Part shown: piece after piece, positions 56,956 through 64,000 of the stretch | Numbering within the stretch: position 1 is the first letter of the stretch | Layout of the letters: each line of letters opens with the position of its first letter | Assembly: GCA_900314795.1 (NCBI GenBank) | Contig: OMWP01000010.1 | Location: forward strand, 21,004-85,003 | DNA: 64,000 nt | Origin: an uncultured Eubacteriales bacterium | Lineage (GTDB): Bacteria; Bacillota; Clostridia; Oscillospirales; Acutalibacteraceae | Direction of reading: 5' to 3' | Position numbers and translations under genes: made by a program | The notes under the pieces: generated by a model | Told to the model about the DNA's origin: nothing | Seen by the model: only the letters and a program-made list of their open reading frames with translations | Database searches by the model: none

Positions 56956-59945
56956 TACAGCTTTCTCCTCAGAATAGTCTTTAAAAAGTCAAAGAAGTTG
57001 GTCTTGTCCATGACGTTCTTGTACAGCTCACCGAGTGTGACGTCCTTTTGAGAATCATATTTTACGATAGTCTGTACCAAACGGACAAAGTAATCGCGGA
57101 AGAGCTCCATACTGCTGTCCTCGTAGCGGCTGGCGGCAAAATCGATCATCAGCATCAGACCGTCCTCGCCGTCGAGGATCTCCATATCGAGGATCGTCTG
57201 GGACGCCGCCTGATTCTGGCGCACATCGATGGTCTCGACGTTGTAATTATCCAGTCCTCCCGTATCGCGGATATCCTGCTGATACAGGACATATGCCGCC
57301 TCGCCGTCGCCGATATCACAGGTGATGTCAACGTATGGATAGCAACAGTGCTCGATGCCCTTCTGGACCTGTTCGTGTACATCCGCGAACAGATCGCGCA
57401 GGGTCATTTTTTCATGGAGATGAGCGCCGACGGGCAGATCGCGGAACAAGAGACCGACCGTGTTCATCAGCTCCATCTCCTCGCGGCCGTTGTAGATCCA
57501 GCTGATCTTGATGTCGTTCTTGTTGTTATAGATCGCAATTGCGAGCATACCGACGGTGATGAAGAACTCGTTACGGCTGATCCTGTACTGATTCTCGATC
57601 TTCTTGAGCTGTGCAGGCTCTACGCCGAGTTCCGCGAAGATCTCACCGAGCTCATTCTCACGCGAGGTATGATCGACAGAAGGACTGCTCGACCATTTTA
57701 TATTATCATATCTGTCCTCGAAATACTTTTTGCTCTCCTGATAGAATTCCGTCTCCTGAGCGTGTTCACGCTGATGGAGCATGTAGTAATAGTAGTCGGG
57801 TTCAGGCTGAGCGCCCATATAGACCTTGCCGACATTTGCCATAAACACCTTGAAGGAGGTGCCGTCGAAGAGGGTGTGGTGTACGTCAAAGAAGATATAG
57901 GCATTCTTCTCCGTTTCAAAGACACGGCAGCGAAAGAGCTTGCCGCCGATGATCTTGAACGGCTGTACCAGATTATCCTTGATGTTATCAAACTCAAATT
58001 CGCTGAGCTTTTCGACATGGATCTCCTCGAGTATCTCGGGGGTATAACGCTGGATGACCTCACCATCCTCGTTGAAGTGGAAGGTCGTCAACAGCGCGGG
58101 ATGGTTCCTGATAACGGTATACATGGTATCCGCCATTTTCTTCGGCTCAAAGATGGTCTTATCCAGCTTCATGACGGTATACAGATTGTACATCGTCGAC
58201 TTCGGTGTATAGAGCTGATAGTCTACCATATACAGCATCTCAGCAGTCAAAGGATGATCCCGCTTGATGGATTTCTCCTGGATGACGTCGGGAGAATCGT
58301 CTCCCGCTTTCGCGCGTCTTTGCGTATAGATCTCGGCGATCTTCTCAGGCGTTCTGCCGCGGAAGACATCGCCCGCGTTGAGTCCGGGCAAGTTACTTTC
58401 GGTGATCAAACGGATGGAGGTCAGCGAATCGCCGCCCATCTCATAAAAGTCATCGTGAATACCGACTTGCTCGAGCTTGAGGACGGTCTCCATCGCGTGA
58501 CAGAGCTTCTCCTGCGTCTCGTTCTCGGGAGCGACATACTCGGTCTTGAAGTCGTCAGCCTCGGGCGCGGGAAGCGCCTTACGATCCATCTTGCCGTTCG
58601 GCTTTAAGGGAACCTTATCGATCTTGATAAAGTAAGCGGGGATCATATAATACGGCAGGCGCTTAGACAGCTCCGCTCTCAATTTGTCAGAATCCACTTC
58701 GATGTCGTCGATATAATACGCGCAAAGGAAGCTCTTGCCGCTTTCTTCAAAGCCGCGTGCCGCAGCCCATTCGATGCCGAGCGCCTGCTTGACGGCGGCT
58801 TCGATCTCGGCGGGCTCGATACGGTTACCGTTGATCTTGATCATATCGTTGGATCTGCCGAGCAGGACATAGTTACCGTCGGACTCACGGCGCGCAAGAT
58901 CACCGGTATGATAAATACCGTTTTGGAACGCCTTCTCGGTTTCCTCCGGCAGATTCAGATAGCCGCGCACATAGGGATTCTCAAAGCACAGCTCGCCGAT
59001 CTCACCGTCCTCGACCTCGTTGCCGTCCTCACCGATCAGGGTGATCTTGGTCTCGATCTCCGGCTTACCGATGGGACAGGTCTCATACGCCTTATCGATC
59101 GTGAATACGCCTACCGCGAAGCCGCTTTCGGACGCCGCGTAGACATTGATCAGCTCCACATTGGGATTATAAAGGTTGTTCGCAGGTTCACTGCCGACTA
59201 CCAGCATACGCAGGAAGGGACCGGTGGTATTGCCGAGCATGCGAACATAAGAAGGCGTCAGGAAGGTGACGCTGATGCGCTTTTCAAGGAAATAGGTCTT
59301 CAGCGCGAGGGGGTTCTTGATGGTCGCGTAGCTGACGACAAAGAGCTTGGCGCCCTCGATGCTGAACAGCTTCAAAATAAGGATGACGGAGGCGACAAAG
59401 TTCATCGGCGCGAGCAGTGCGACGCGTTCCTTGCCGGTGAAGGGATCCTCACCGCCTACGCGGATCGATTCGATCGCGCGGCTGAGGTTGCCGTATTCGT
59501 GCAGCACGCCCTTGGGATTGCCTGTCGTACCGGAGGTATAGATCGCGTATGCCGCGTCATGCAGATCGGTCTTTTCGTGTCCCGACAAAGGATCACATTT
59601 CATGATATCGTCCCAATTGTCGGCATTCAGCTCCGCCTTACAGCCGCAATCCTTGCGGATATAGGCGATACGCTCGGGCGCATAGGTATCTTCGACCAAC
59701 GCCCATGCGGCACCCGCTTTCCATACGCCGAACATCGCGATAACGGGCAAAACACCGCGGGGCAGTTTGATCAGGACAAAGTCCTCTCTCCCTATCCCCT
59801 GCTGCTTCAAGTAGGCGTAAACACGTCCGCTCATATCTTCGAGCTGAGCATATGTAAGACCCCTTGCGTGCGCGTCGTCATACAAGACCGACGCCTGTGG
59901 ATCATTTTGGGTATACTGCTCCAATAATTGCATTATATCTGTCAT
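56955..59945 (-). CDS. Single-module NRPS, A-PCP-C, without thioesterase
   Basis: 996-aa non-ribosomal peptide synthetase. Adenylation domain about 1-465: YTSGTTGNPKGVLHEYG (about 138, A3), YAASESG (about 272), GIYHTGDLARRESDGNYV (about 345), GRSNDMIKINGNRIEP (about 365) and PNGKMDRKAL (catalytic Lys, about 452). In the substrate pocket, aligned to GrsA FDAS, the sequence is NFVASV: the Asp that binds the alpha-amino group is Val, so the substrate is probably not an alpha-amino acid. PCP about 480-550 with GGDSLTS. Condensation domain about 570-996 with VHHTLFDGTS (HHxxxDG, about 695). The terminal C domain needs an acceptor in trans. Operon: STAS gene 10 bases upstream, carboxylesterase overlapping downstream. 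Confidence 0.9.
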   Translation of the reverse strand: MTDIMQLLEQYTQNDPQASVLYDDAHARGLTYAQLEDMSGRVYAYLKQQGIGREDFVLIKLPRGVLPVIAMFGVWKAGAAWALVEDTYAPERIAYIRKDCGCKAELNADNWDDIMKCDPLSGHEKTDLHDAAYAIYTSGTTGNPKGVLHEYGNLSRAIESIRVGGEDPFTGKERVALLAPMNFVASVILILKLFSIEGAKLFVVSYATIKNPLALKTYFLEKRISVTFLTPSYVRMLGNTTGPFLRMLVVGSEPANNLYNPNVELINVYAASESGFAVGVFTIDKAYETCPIGKPEIETKITLIGEDGNEVEDGEIGELCFENPYVRGYLNLPEETEKAFQNGIYHTGDLARRESDGNYVLLGRSNDMIKINGNRIEPAEIEAAVKQALGIEWAAARGFEESGKSFLCAYYIDDIEVDSDKLRAELSKRLPYYMIPAYFIKIDKVPLKPNGKMDRKALPAPEADDFKTEYVAPENETQEKLCHAMETVLKLEQVGIHDDFYEMGGDSLTSIRLITESNLPGLNAGDVFRGRTPEKIAEIYTQRRAKAGDDSPDVIQEKSIKRDHPLTAEMLYMVDYQLYTPKSTMYNLYTVMKLDKTIFEPKKMADTMYTVIRNHPALLTTFHFNEDGEVIQRYTPEILEEIHVEKLSEFEFDNIKDNLVQPFKIIGGKLFRCRVFETEKNAYIFFDVHHTLFDGTSFKVFMANVGKVYMGAQPEPDYYYYMLHQREHAQETEFYQESKKYFEDRYDNIKWSSSPSVDHTSRENELGEIFAELGVEPAQLKKIENQYRISRNEFFITVGMLAIAIYNNKNDIKISWIYNGREEMELMNTVGLLFRDLPVGAHLHEKMTLRDLFADVHEQVQKGIEHCCYPYVDITCDIGDGEAAYVLYQQDIRDTGGLDNYNVETIDVRQNQAASQTILDMEILDGEDGLMLMIDFAASRYEDSSMELFRDYFVRLVQTIVKYDSQKDVTLGELYKNVMDKTNFFDFLKTILRRKL

Positions 59946-59955
59946 GGGCCACTCC

Positions 59956-60252
59956 TTATTTGACAGTCAATACATCCGAGAAACCGGTTACTTCAAAAAT
60001 CTCCTTGACCATATCGTTAGCGTTGATGATCGTCATGGAACCCTGGTTATTCATCTTCTTTTGCAGCATCAGCAAAAGGCGCAGACCTGCGGAAGAGATG
60101 TAATCGAGCTGTTTGAAATCAAGGATCAGCTCTTTTACGTTATCAAGGCTGCCTGTGAGCTCCTGCTCTGCCTGAGGGGTGGTGTTGGTGTCCAGTCGAC
60201 CCTCAAATGCCGCGGTGAGCTTTGTACCTTCAAGTTTCTTTGTAACAGTCAT
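59956..60252 (-). CDS. STAS domain protein, anti-sigma factor antagonist type
   Basis: 98-aa single STAS domain. FEGRLDTNTTPQAEQEL (16-32) and LDFKQLDYISSAGLRLLLML (about 44-63) are the classic anti-anti-sigma pattern, with a phosphorylatable Ser at SSAGL (Ser54). In Bacillus such proteins bind an anti-sigma kinase; no kinase (RsbW/SpoIIAB type) or phosphatase is nearby. ATG 60252 has AAAGGAG ten bases upstream; a longer frame to 60312 lacks support. The TAA is followed at once by the NRPS ribosome site, so the two genes form one operon, an odd pairing. Confidence 0.88.
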   Translation of the reverse strand: MTVTKKLEGTKLTAAFEGRLDTNTTPQAEQELTGSLDNVKELILDFKQLDYISSAGLRLLLMLQKKMNNQGSMTIINANDMVKEIFEVTGFSDVLTVK

Positions 60253-60403
60253 AGTAATCTTCTCCTTTACAATTATAATATATTTATTGCATGATTGGTT
60301 GTATTGTAACATAGAACGAGAAAAAAATCACTACTTTTTTGTAAAAAATTTGCGGTTCTCACGATAAACTATATCTAACAAATATGCGGTATGACCTGAA
60401 TGA

Positions 60404-60432
60404 TTGCATTCATCGGTCGAATATGGTAGAAT
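60404..60432 (+). promoter_or_regulatory. Promoter of the alpha/beta hydrolase gene
   Basis: TTGCAT, 17-bp spacer, TAGAAT, followed by an RptA copy in the leader. Confidence 0.55.
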
Positions 60433-60445
60433 AACAGTATCATTT

Positions 60446-60480
60446 GCTGAGATTGTCACAGCCTAACGACTTCGCAATGA
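60446..60480. repeat. RptA copy, short
   Basis: GCTGAGATTGTCACAGCCTA...CTTCGCAATGA between promoter and ribosome site. Confidence 0.65.
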
Positions 60481-60503
60481 ATTTTTCATATCAAGGTGGT
60501 ATT

Positions 60504-61427
60504 ATGATTTTCGCGATTATCATTGCCGTGATACTGATAGGACTGTTGCTCGTCCTGTTCTTTTCGTATTACAAAGTGTTTTATTATCCGATCAAGAATA
60601 TATCCGAAACAAAAGGTCCTATTACCAAAACAAGACATCCTTATCGAGATGAAGCAAGGACAAGAGTCAAAGAGCTTGCCGCGATCGAGTGTGAAACCAT
60701 CACGACACAGTCCTATGACAACCTCAAGCTCAGTGCACGCTACTATCAGGGCGATCATACAAAGCCGCTGATCATCTGCTTTCACGGCTACCACGGCTCT
60801 GCCCTGCGCGATTATTCGGGCGTGGGATTGTCACTGATCCGACAGGGCTATCCCGTCATCATGATCGATGAAAGAGCCCACTGGCGCTCCGAGGGTCACA
60901 CCATCACCTTCGGCATGCGCGAACGGTTTGATGTGCTGTCATGGGTCAAATACGCTTGTAAACGATTCGGCAATGACTGTCCCATCTACCTGCATGGTAT
61001 CTCGATGGGCGGCGGTACGGTGTTGATGGCGTCCGGACAACAGCTCCCCGACAACATCAAGGGCATCATCGCCGACTGTCCGTTCAACGACCCCGAAAAG
61101 ATCATCCGCCATGTTTGCAAGCTGGTCAACCTCAAGCCCGATCTGTGCTGGCCTTTCATCAAGATCTCAGCACTGATCTTCGGTCGTTTCAACATCAACA
61201 AGACGACTGCGGCAAAGGAAGCGAAGAATGCGACCGTTCCGATCATGATCGTCCACGGCGAGGGCGATGACTTTGTCCCCGCGTCTATGAGTGAAGAGGT
61301 ACAAAAGGCGAATCCCGATTTGATCGAGTATCATCTGATCGCCGAGGCGGGTCACGGGCTGGCGTATTATTACGATCCGCAGCAATACGAAACACTCATG
61401 AATGGTTTTATCAACAAAACAAGCTAA
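60504..61427 (+). CDS. Membrane-anchored alpha/beta hydrolase
   Basis: 307-aa protein, N-terminal membrane helix (2-24), then an alpha/beta hydrolase domain: IICFHGYHGSALRDYSG (about 89), MIDERAHWRSEGHTITFG (about 118), elbow YLHGISMGGGTVLMASGQQL (about 158), VHGEGDDFVP (Asp) and AEAGHGLAYYY (His). ATG 60504 has AAGGTGG five bases upstream; the longer frame begins inside the repeat. Closest in layout to the 43929 and 47617 proteins (helix, ERAH/NRAH motif, elbow), so they form a paralog group, here with Ser intact. Confidence 0.85.
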   Translation: MIFAIIIAVILIGLLLVLFFSYYKVFYYPIKNISETKGPITKTRHPYRDEARTRVKELAAIECETITTQSYDNLKLSARYYQGDHTKPLIICFHGYHGSALRDYSGVGLSLIRQGYPVIMIDERAHWRSEGHTITFGMRERFDVLSWVKYACKRFGNDCPIYLHGISMGGGTVLMASGQQLPDNIKGIIADCPFNDPEKIIRHVCKLVNLKPDLCWPFIKISALIFGRFNINKTTAAKEAKNATVPIMIVHGEGDDFVPASMSEEVQKANPDLIEYHLIAEAGHGLAYYYDPQQYETLMNGFINKTS

Positions 61428-61486
61428 GGCATCACCGCATCATTCAAGGCGCACACCTGAAGCATGCAGATTTGCTTTGCAACCAC

Positions 61487-61522
61487 ACCGCGTAAGAGCT
61501 AAGCTCCTGCGCGGTATTTTTT
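61487..61522 (+). terminator. Terminator of the hydrolase gene
   Basis: ACCGCG/CGCGGT stem with an inner GAGCT/AGCTC stem, then ATTTTTTGG. Confidence 0.7.
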
Positions 61523-61544
61523 GGCGGCATTTTCTCTGTTCCCG

Positions 61545-61573
61545 TTGATTTTTGATAGAGCCGATGATATAAT
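61545..61573 (+). promoter_or_regulatory. Sigma-A promoter of the esterase gene
   Basis: TTGATT, 17-bp spacer, TATAAT; 45 bases before the start codon. Confidence 0.75.
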
Positions 61574-61618
61574 AGATTTCACCTGACCGACCGGGAATCC
61601 CGAATGAGGAGGAACATC

Positions 61619-62416
61619 ATGATAGAAGAAAAAATCATACCTTTATATATACCGTACCCCGACAGTAACGATGAAAGATTAGTACGCGTATACATCCCTG
61701 AACATGAAGCGGGAGAAACCTTTCCCGTTATTTATATGACAGACGGACAAAACCTCTTTGAAGACAACCACGTCGAATTCGGCTGCTGGTATACGAGAGA
61801 ATCGGTTCGCGATGAAAAGAAAGCAACAGGAAAAGCCGCGATCATCGTCGGCATCCATAACGATGGCGATACGATAAAACGTACCAATGAGCTGACCCCC
61901 CTCACGATCGGCGAGCTTTCCTGTCCCGAGGAACTCAAATTACAGATCACCCCGCAGGGTGAGATCTTCGATGACTTTGTCGTCAACCGCTTGATGCCTG
62001 TGATCGAAAAGGACTTTCCCGTAGAGATCGGCAGGAACGCGACCGCGATCTGCGGCAGTTCATCGGGCGGACTGCAGGCGTTCTTCACGGCGCTGAACCA
62101 TCCTGATCTGTTTTGCGCGGCAGGCGTCCTCTCCCCCGCCTTTGTCCTGTACACACCCGAGGATATGCGGGATTGGATCCACACCAAGCTCCAACCTGTC
62201 GTGCCGTATCTCTATCTTTATTCGGGAGCGGGTGACGATCAGGAAAAGCTGATCTACCAAAGCACCGAATGGACATATGAAATCTTAGAAGAGTGTTACC
62301 CACCCGAAAAGCTCAATGAGGTGATCCTCTTTGAAATGCCCCATCACGAGACTGCATGGGAGCAAGTATTCAAAGACTTTCTGCACACCTACCTCCAACG
62401 CCGAGCAGAATTCTAA
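61619..62416 (+). CDS. Esterase of the enterochelin esterase-like / esterase D family
   Basis: 265-aa cytoplasmic alpha/beta hydrolase. VRVYIPEHEAGETFPVIYMTDGQNLFED (in parts, 21-48) is the typical start; elbow AICGSSSGGLQAF (Ser, about 143); SGAGDDQEK (Asp, about 207) and MPHHETAW (His, about 247). Similar proteins cleave siderophore or other esters; substrate unknown. ATG 61619 has GAGGAGG six bases upstream, whereas ATG 61604 has none. It is 21 bases before the NSS transporter gene, forming a probable two-gene unit. Confidence 0.85.
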   Translation: MIEEKIIPLYIPYPDSNDERLVRVYIPEHEAGETFPVIYMTDGQNLFEDNHVEFGCWYTRESVRDEKKATGKAAIIVGIHNDGDTIKRTNELTPLTIGELSCPEELKLQITPQGEIFDDFVVNRLMPVIEKDFPVEIGRNATAICGSSSGGLQAFFTALNHPDLFCAAGVLSPAFVLYTPEDMRDWIHTKLQPVVPYLYLYSGAGDDQEKLIYQSTEWTYEILEECYPPEKLNEVILFEMPHHETAWEQVFKDFLHTYLQRRAEF

Positions 62417-62437
62417 AAAAGCCAAGGAGATAAGGTA

Positions 62438-63799
62438 ATGGAACGAGAAAGCTTTCAATCCCGACTGGGATTCATTTTAGTCAGCGCGGGCTGTGCGATC
62501 GGCATCGGCAACGTGTGGAAATTCCCCTACATCGCGGGTCAGAACGGCGGCGGTTTGTTCGTGCTGATCTACCTGCTGTTTTTGGCAATCATGGGCATCC
62601 CGATTTTGACGATGGAGTTGGCGCTCGGACGCGGCAGCGGACTGAGCATCGTCAAGGCGTACAAGAAGCTCGAACCCAAGGGCTCCAAATGGCACATCCA
62701 CGGATGGTTCTGTCTGGCGGGTTGCTACCTGTTGATGATGTTCTATACCACCGTGTCGGGCTGGATGATCGACTACGGATACAAATTCGCCGTTGGTACC
62801 TTTGACAATATCACCGTCGAGCAAGCTGATTCGGTATTCACCGATATGCTCGCCAATCCGTGGGAGATGCTGATCTTCATGGGACTGACGGTGCTGATCG
62901 GCTTTTTGGTCTGCTTCGGAGGCGTCAAGAACGGACTGGAACGCATCACCAAATGGATGATGCTCGCGCTCTTGGCGTTGATCATCATTCTGGCAGTCAA
63001 CAGCCTGTTCCTCAGCGGTGCGGGCGAAGGCTTGCAATTCTATTTGATGCCCGATTTCAGCTCGATCAAAAAGGTCGGCTTGATGAATATCATCAGCGCT
63101 GCTATGAGTCAGGCATTCTTCACACTGAGTCTGGGTATCGGCTCGATGCAGATCTTCGGCAGTTATATGTCGAAAGACAGCACCCTGACGAGTGAAGCGA
63201 TCCGCATCACAGCGCTCGACACCTTTGTCGCCATCATGAGCGGTCTGATCATCTTTCCCGCGTGCTTCAGCTACGACGTCGCGCCTGCAGAGGGTCCCTC
63301 GCTGATCTTTGTCGCTCTGCCTAAGATCTTTATGAACATGCCGCTCGGTCGGCTCTGGGGCTGCTTGTTCTTCATCTTCATGAGCTTTGCAAGCCTCTCT
63401 ACCGTCACAGCGGTATTCGAGAATCCGATCTCCGCGTGTATTGACAACTTCGGCTGGTCGCGCAAGAAATCCACAATCATCAACTGCGTGCTGATTTTCG
63501 TGCTGAGCCTGCCCTGCCTGCTTGGATTCAATGTGTTGTCCGGCGTCAACGTCCTCAACAAGGATATTTTGAGCATGGAGGACTTCTTGGTGAGCAACCT
63601 GCTCTTACCCGCGGGCGCATTGGTGTTCCTGATCTTCTGCTCCTACAAATTCGGATGGGGCTTTGATAACTACCGCGCGGAGGCAAACACCGGTAAGGGC
63701 GTCAAGATCGGCAAAGGCATGGTATATTACTTCAAGTTCGTGTTGCCGATCCTGATCTTATTCATATTAATAACCGGACTGATCCCGAAACAGAACTGA
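62438..63799 (+). CDS. Neurotransmitter:sodium symporter (NSS/SNF) family transporter
   Basis: 453-aa sodium-dependent transporter of the LeuT/MhsT type with about eleven helices. Helix 1 signature GFILVSAGCAIGIGNVWKFPYIAGQNGGG (11-39, seen in order), then PILTMELALGRGSG (about 57) and helix 6-like AAMSQAFFTLSLGIGSMQIFGSYM (about 218), holding sodium and substrate sites. Bacterial members take up amino acids such as leucine, tryptophan or tyrosine. ATG has AAGGAGATAAGG upstream. Amino acid uptake would fit the amino acid theme, but the substrate is not readable. Confidence 0.92.
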   Translation: MERESFQSRLGFILVSAGCAIGIGNVWKFPYIAGQNGGGLFVLIYLLFLAIMGIPILTMELALGRGSGLSIVKAYKKLEPKGSKWHIHGWFCLAGCYLLMMFYTTVSGWMIDYGYKFAVGTFDNITVEQADSVFTDMLANPWEMLIFMGLTVLIGFLVCFGGVKNGLERITKWMMLALLALIIILAVNSLFLSGAGEGLQFYLMPDFSSIKKVGLMNIISAAMSQAFFTLSLGIGSMQIFGSYMSKDSTLTSEAIRITALDTFVAIMSGLIIFPACFSYDVAPAEGPSLIFVALPKIFMNMPLGRLWGCLFFIFMSFASLSTVTAVFENPISACIDNFGWSRKKSTIINCVLIFVLSLPCLLGFNVLSGVNVLNKDILSMEDFLVSNLLLPAGALVFLIFCSYKFGWGFDNYRAEANTGKGVKIGKGMVYYFKFVLPILILFILITGLIPKQN

Positions 63800-63849
63800 C
63801 CGAGAGTAATGATGTAAATAAACGGATACAAAACATGAAGGTATAAGAT

Positions 63850-63882
63850 GAAAGCAGACGCAAATGTGTCTGCTTTCTTTTT
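63850..63882 (+). terminator. Terminator of the NSS transporter gene
   Basis: 10-bp perfect stem GAAAGCAGAC/GTCTGCTTTC, 8-nt loop, TTTTT. Confidence 0.85.
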
Positions 63883-63907
63883 GGCATAATTAATGGTATA
63901 AAATCAT

Positions 63908-63980
63908 AACCACCCGTAAAACGGGTGGTTTGCTCTGGGGCTATAAGCCCCTGTTACTGACCCGCGTCTCAAGGCGCGGG
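63908..63980. other. Three consecutive hairpins, possibly an IS200/IS605-type end
   Basis: AACCACCCGT/ACGGGTGGTT (63908-63930), GGGGCTATAAGCCCC (63937-63951) and CCCGCG/CGCGGG (63961-63980) follow one another. Such strings of subterminal hairpins occur at the ends of IS200/IS605-type elements; the rest would lie beyond the window. No transposase is seen here. Confidence 0.4.
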
Positions 63981-64000
63981 CTTTAACTTTGTTCAAGCCT

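Noticed and set aside
57048-58607. 519-codon plus-strand open frame
   Set aside because: Antisense to the NRPS; no domain pattern or ribosome site.

Overview
The window looks like the chromosome of an anaerobic, spore-forming Clostridia bacterium, most likely a gut or rumen member of the Oscillospiraceae/Ruminococcaceae (inference). Reasons: sporulation genes yqfC, yqfD and a YlbJ-like gene; T-box and SAM-I leaders; ferredoxin-linked oxoacid metabolism; Gram-positive ribosome binding sites and sigma-A promoters; and intergenic spaces full of short palindromic repeats. No tRNA, rRNA, CRISPR array or intact transposase was seen.

Layout. 0-10 kb: recG 5' end, a FakA-like kinase, ymdB, yqfD-yqfC, YlbJ-like gene, asnB, PAP2 phosphatase, flippase-like membrane protein. 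10-28 kb: on the minus strand, three T-box-led units. Unit 1 (16.54 to 11.11 kb) holds a LeuA-like protein with its catalytic residues replaced, an isomerase/acyl-CoA synthetase fusion and an amidohydrolase. Unit 2 (24.87 to 16.91 kb) holds an XRE-cupin-acyl-CoA synthetase, a P-loop ATPase, a four-subunit VorDBAC-type 2-oxoacid:ferredoxin oxidoreductase and ilvE. Unit 3 holds a paralogous XRE-cupin-acyl-CoA synthetase. Together they suggest amino acid synthesis from scavenged carboxylic acids (acid to acyl-CoA to 2-oxoacid to amino acid), switched on when tRNAs are uncharged. 28-44 kb: housekeeping and accessory genes (DMT transporter, MazF, metK with SAM-I riboswitch, a small NrdD-like protein with a NrdR box, SPFH/NfeD pair, DUF1836 regulator, lipoprotein, a ligase/MBL/E2-like acyltransferase set, pncB, a PqqD-peptidase pair, zinc-ribbon proteins). 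44-60 kb: an acyl-lipid island on the minus strand: two acyl-activating ligases, a free ACP, two PlsC acyltransferases, an LRAT-like protein, FakB and FakA, membrane-anchored hydrolases; then STAS - NRPS (A-PCP-C) - tail-anchored carboxylesterase. 60-64 kb: two hydrolases and a sodium-dependent NSS transporter.

Repeat families used below: RptA (arms GATTGCCACG and CGCAATGACAAT, about 35-60 bp); RptB (ends TGTAGGG/CCCTACA, about 110-140 bp, also solo ends); RptC (arms of GGCTCCCTTT type or CTTCCCCTTGG type); RptD (runs of TTTCCACT); RptE (runs of CACTGACCACT); RptF (94-110 bp, ending in a GGAGTTGT hairpin). They lie between genes, inside all three T-boxes, inside one another, and at several stop codons. 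Seven ANL-superfamily (acyl/aminoacyl adenylate-forming) enzymes in 64 kb is striking.
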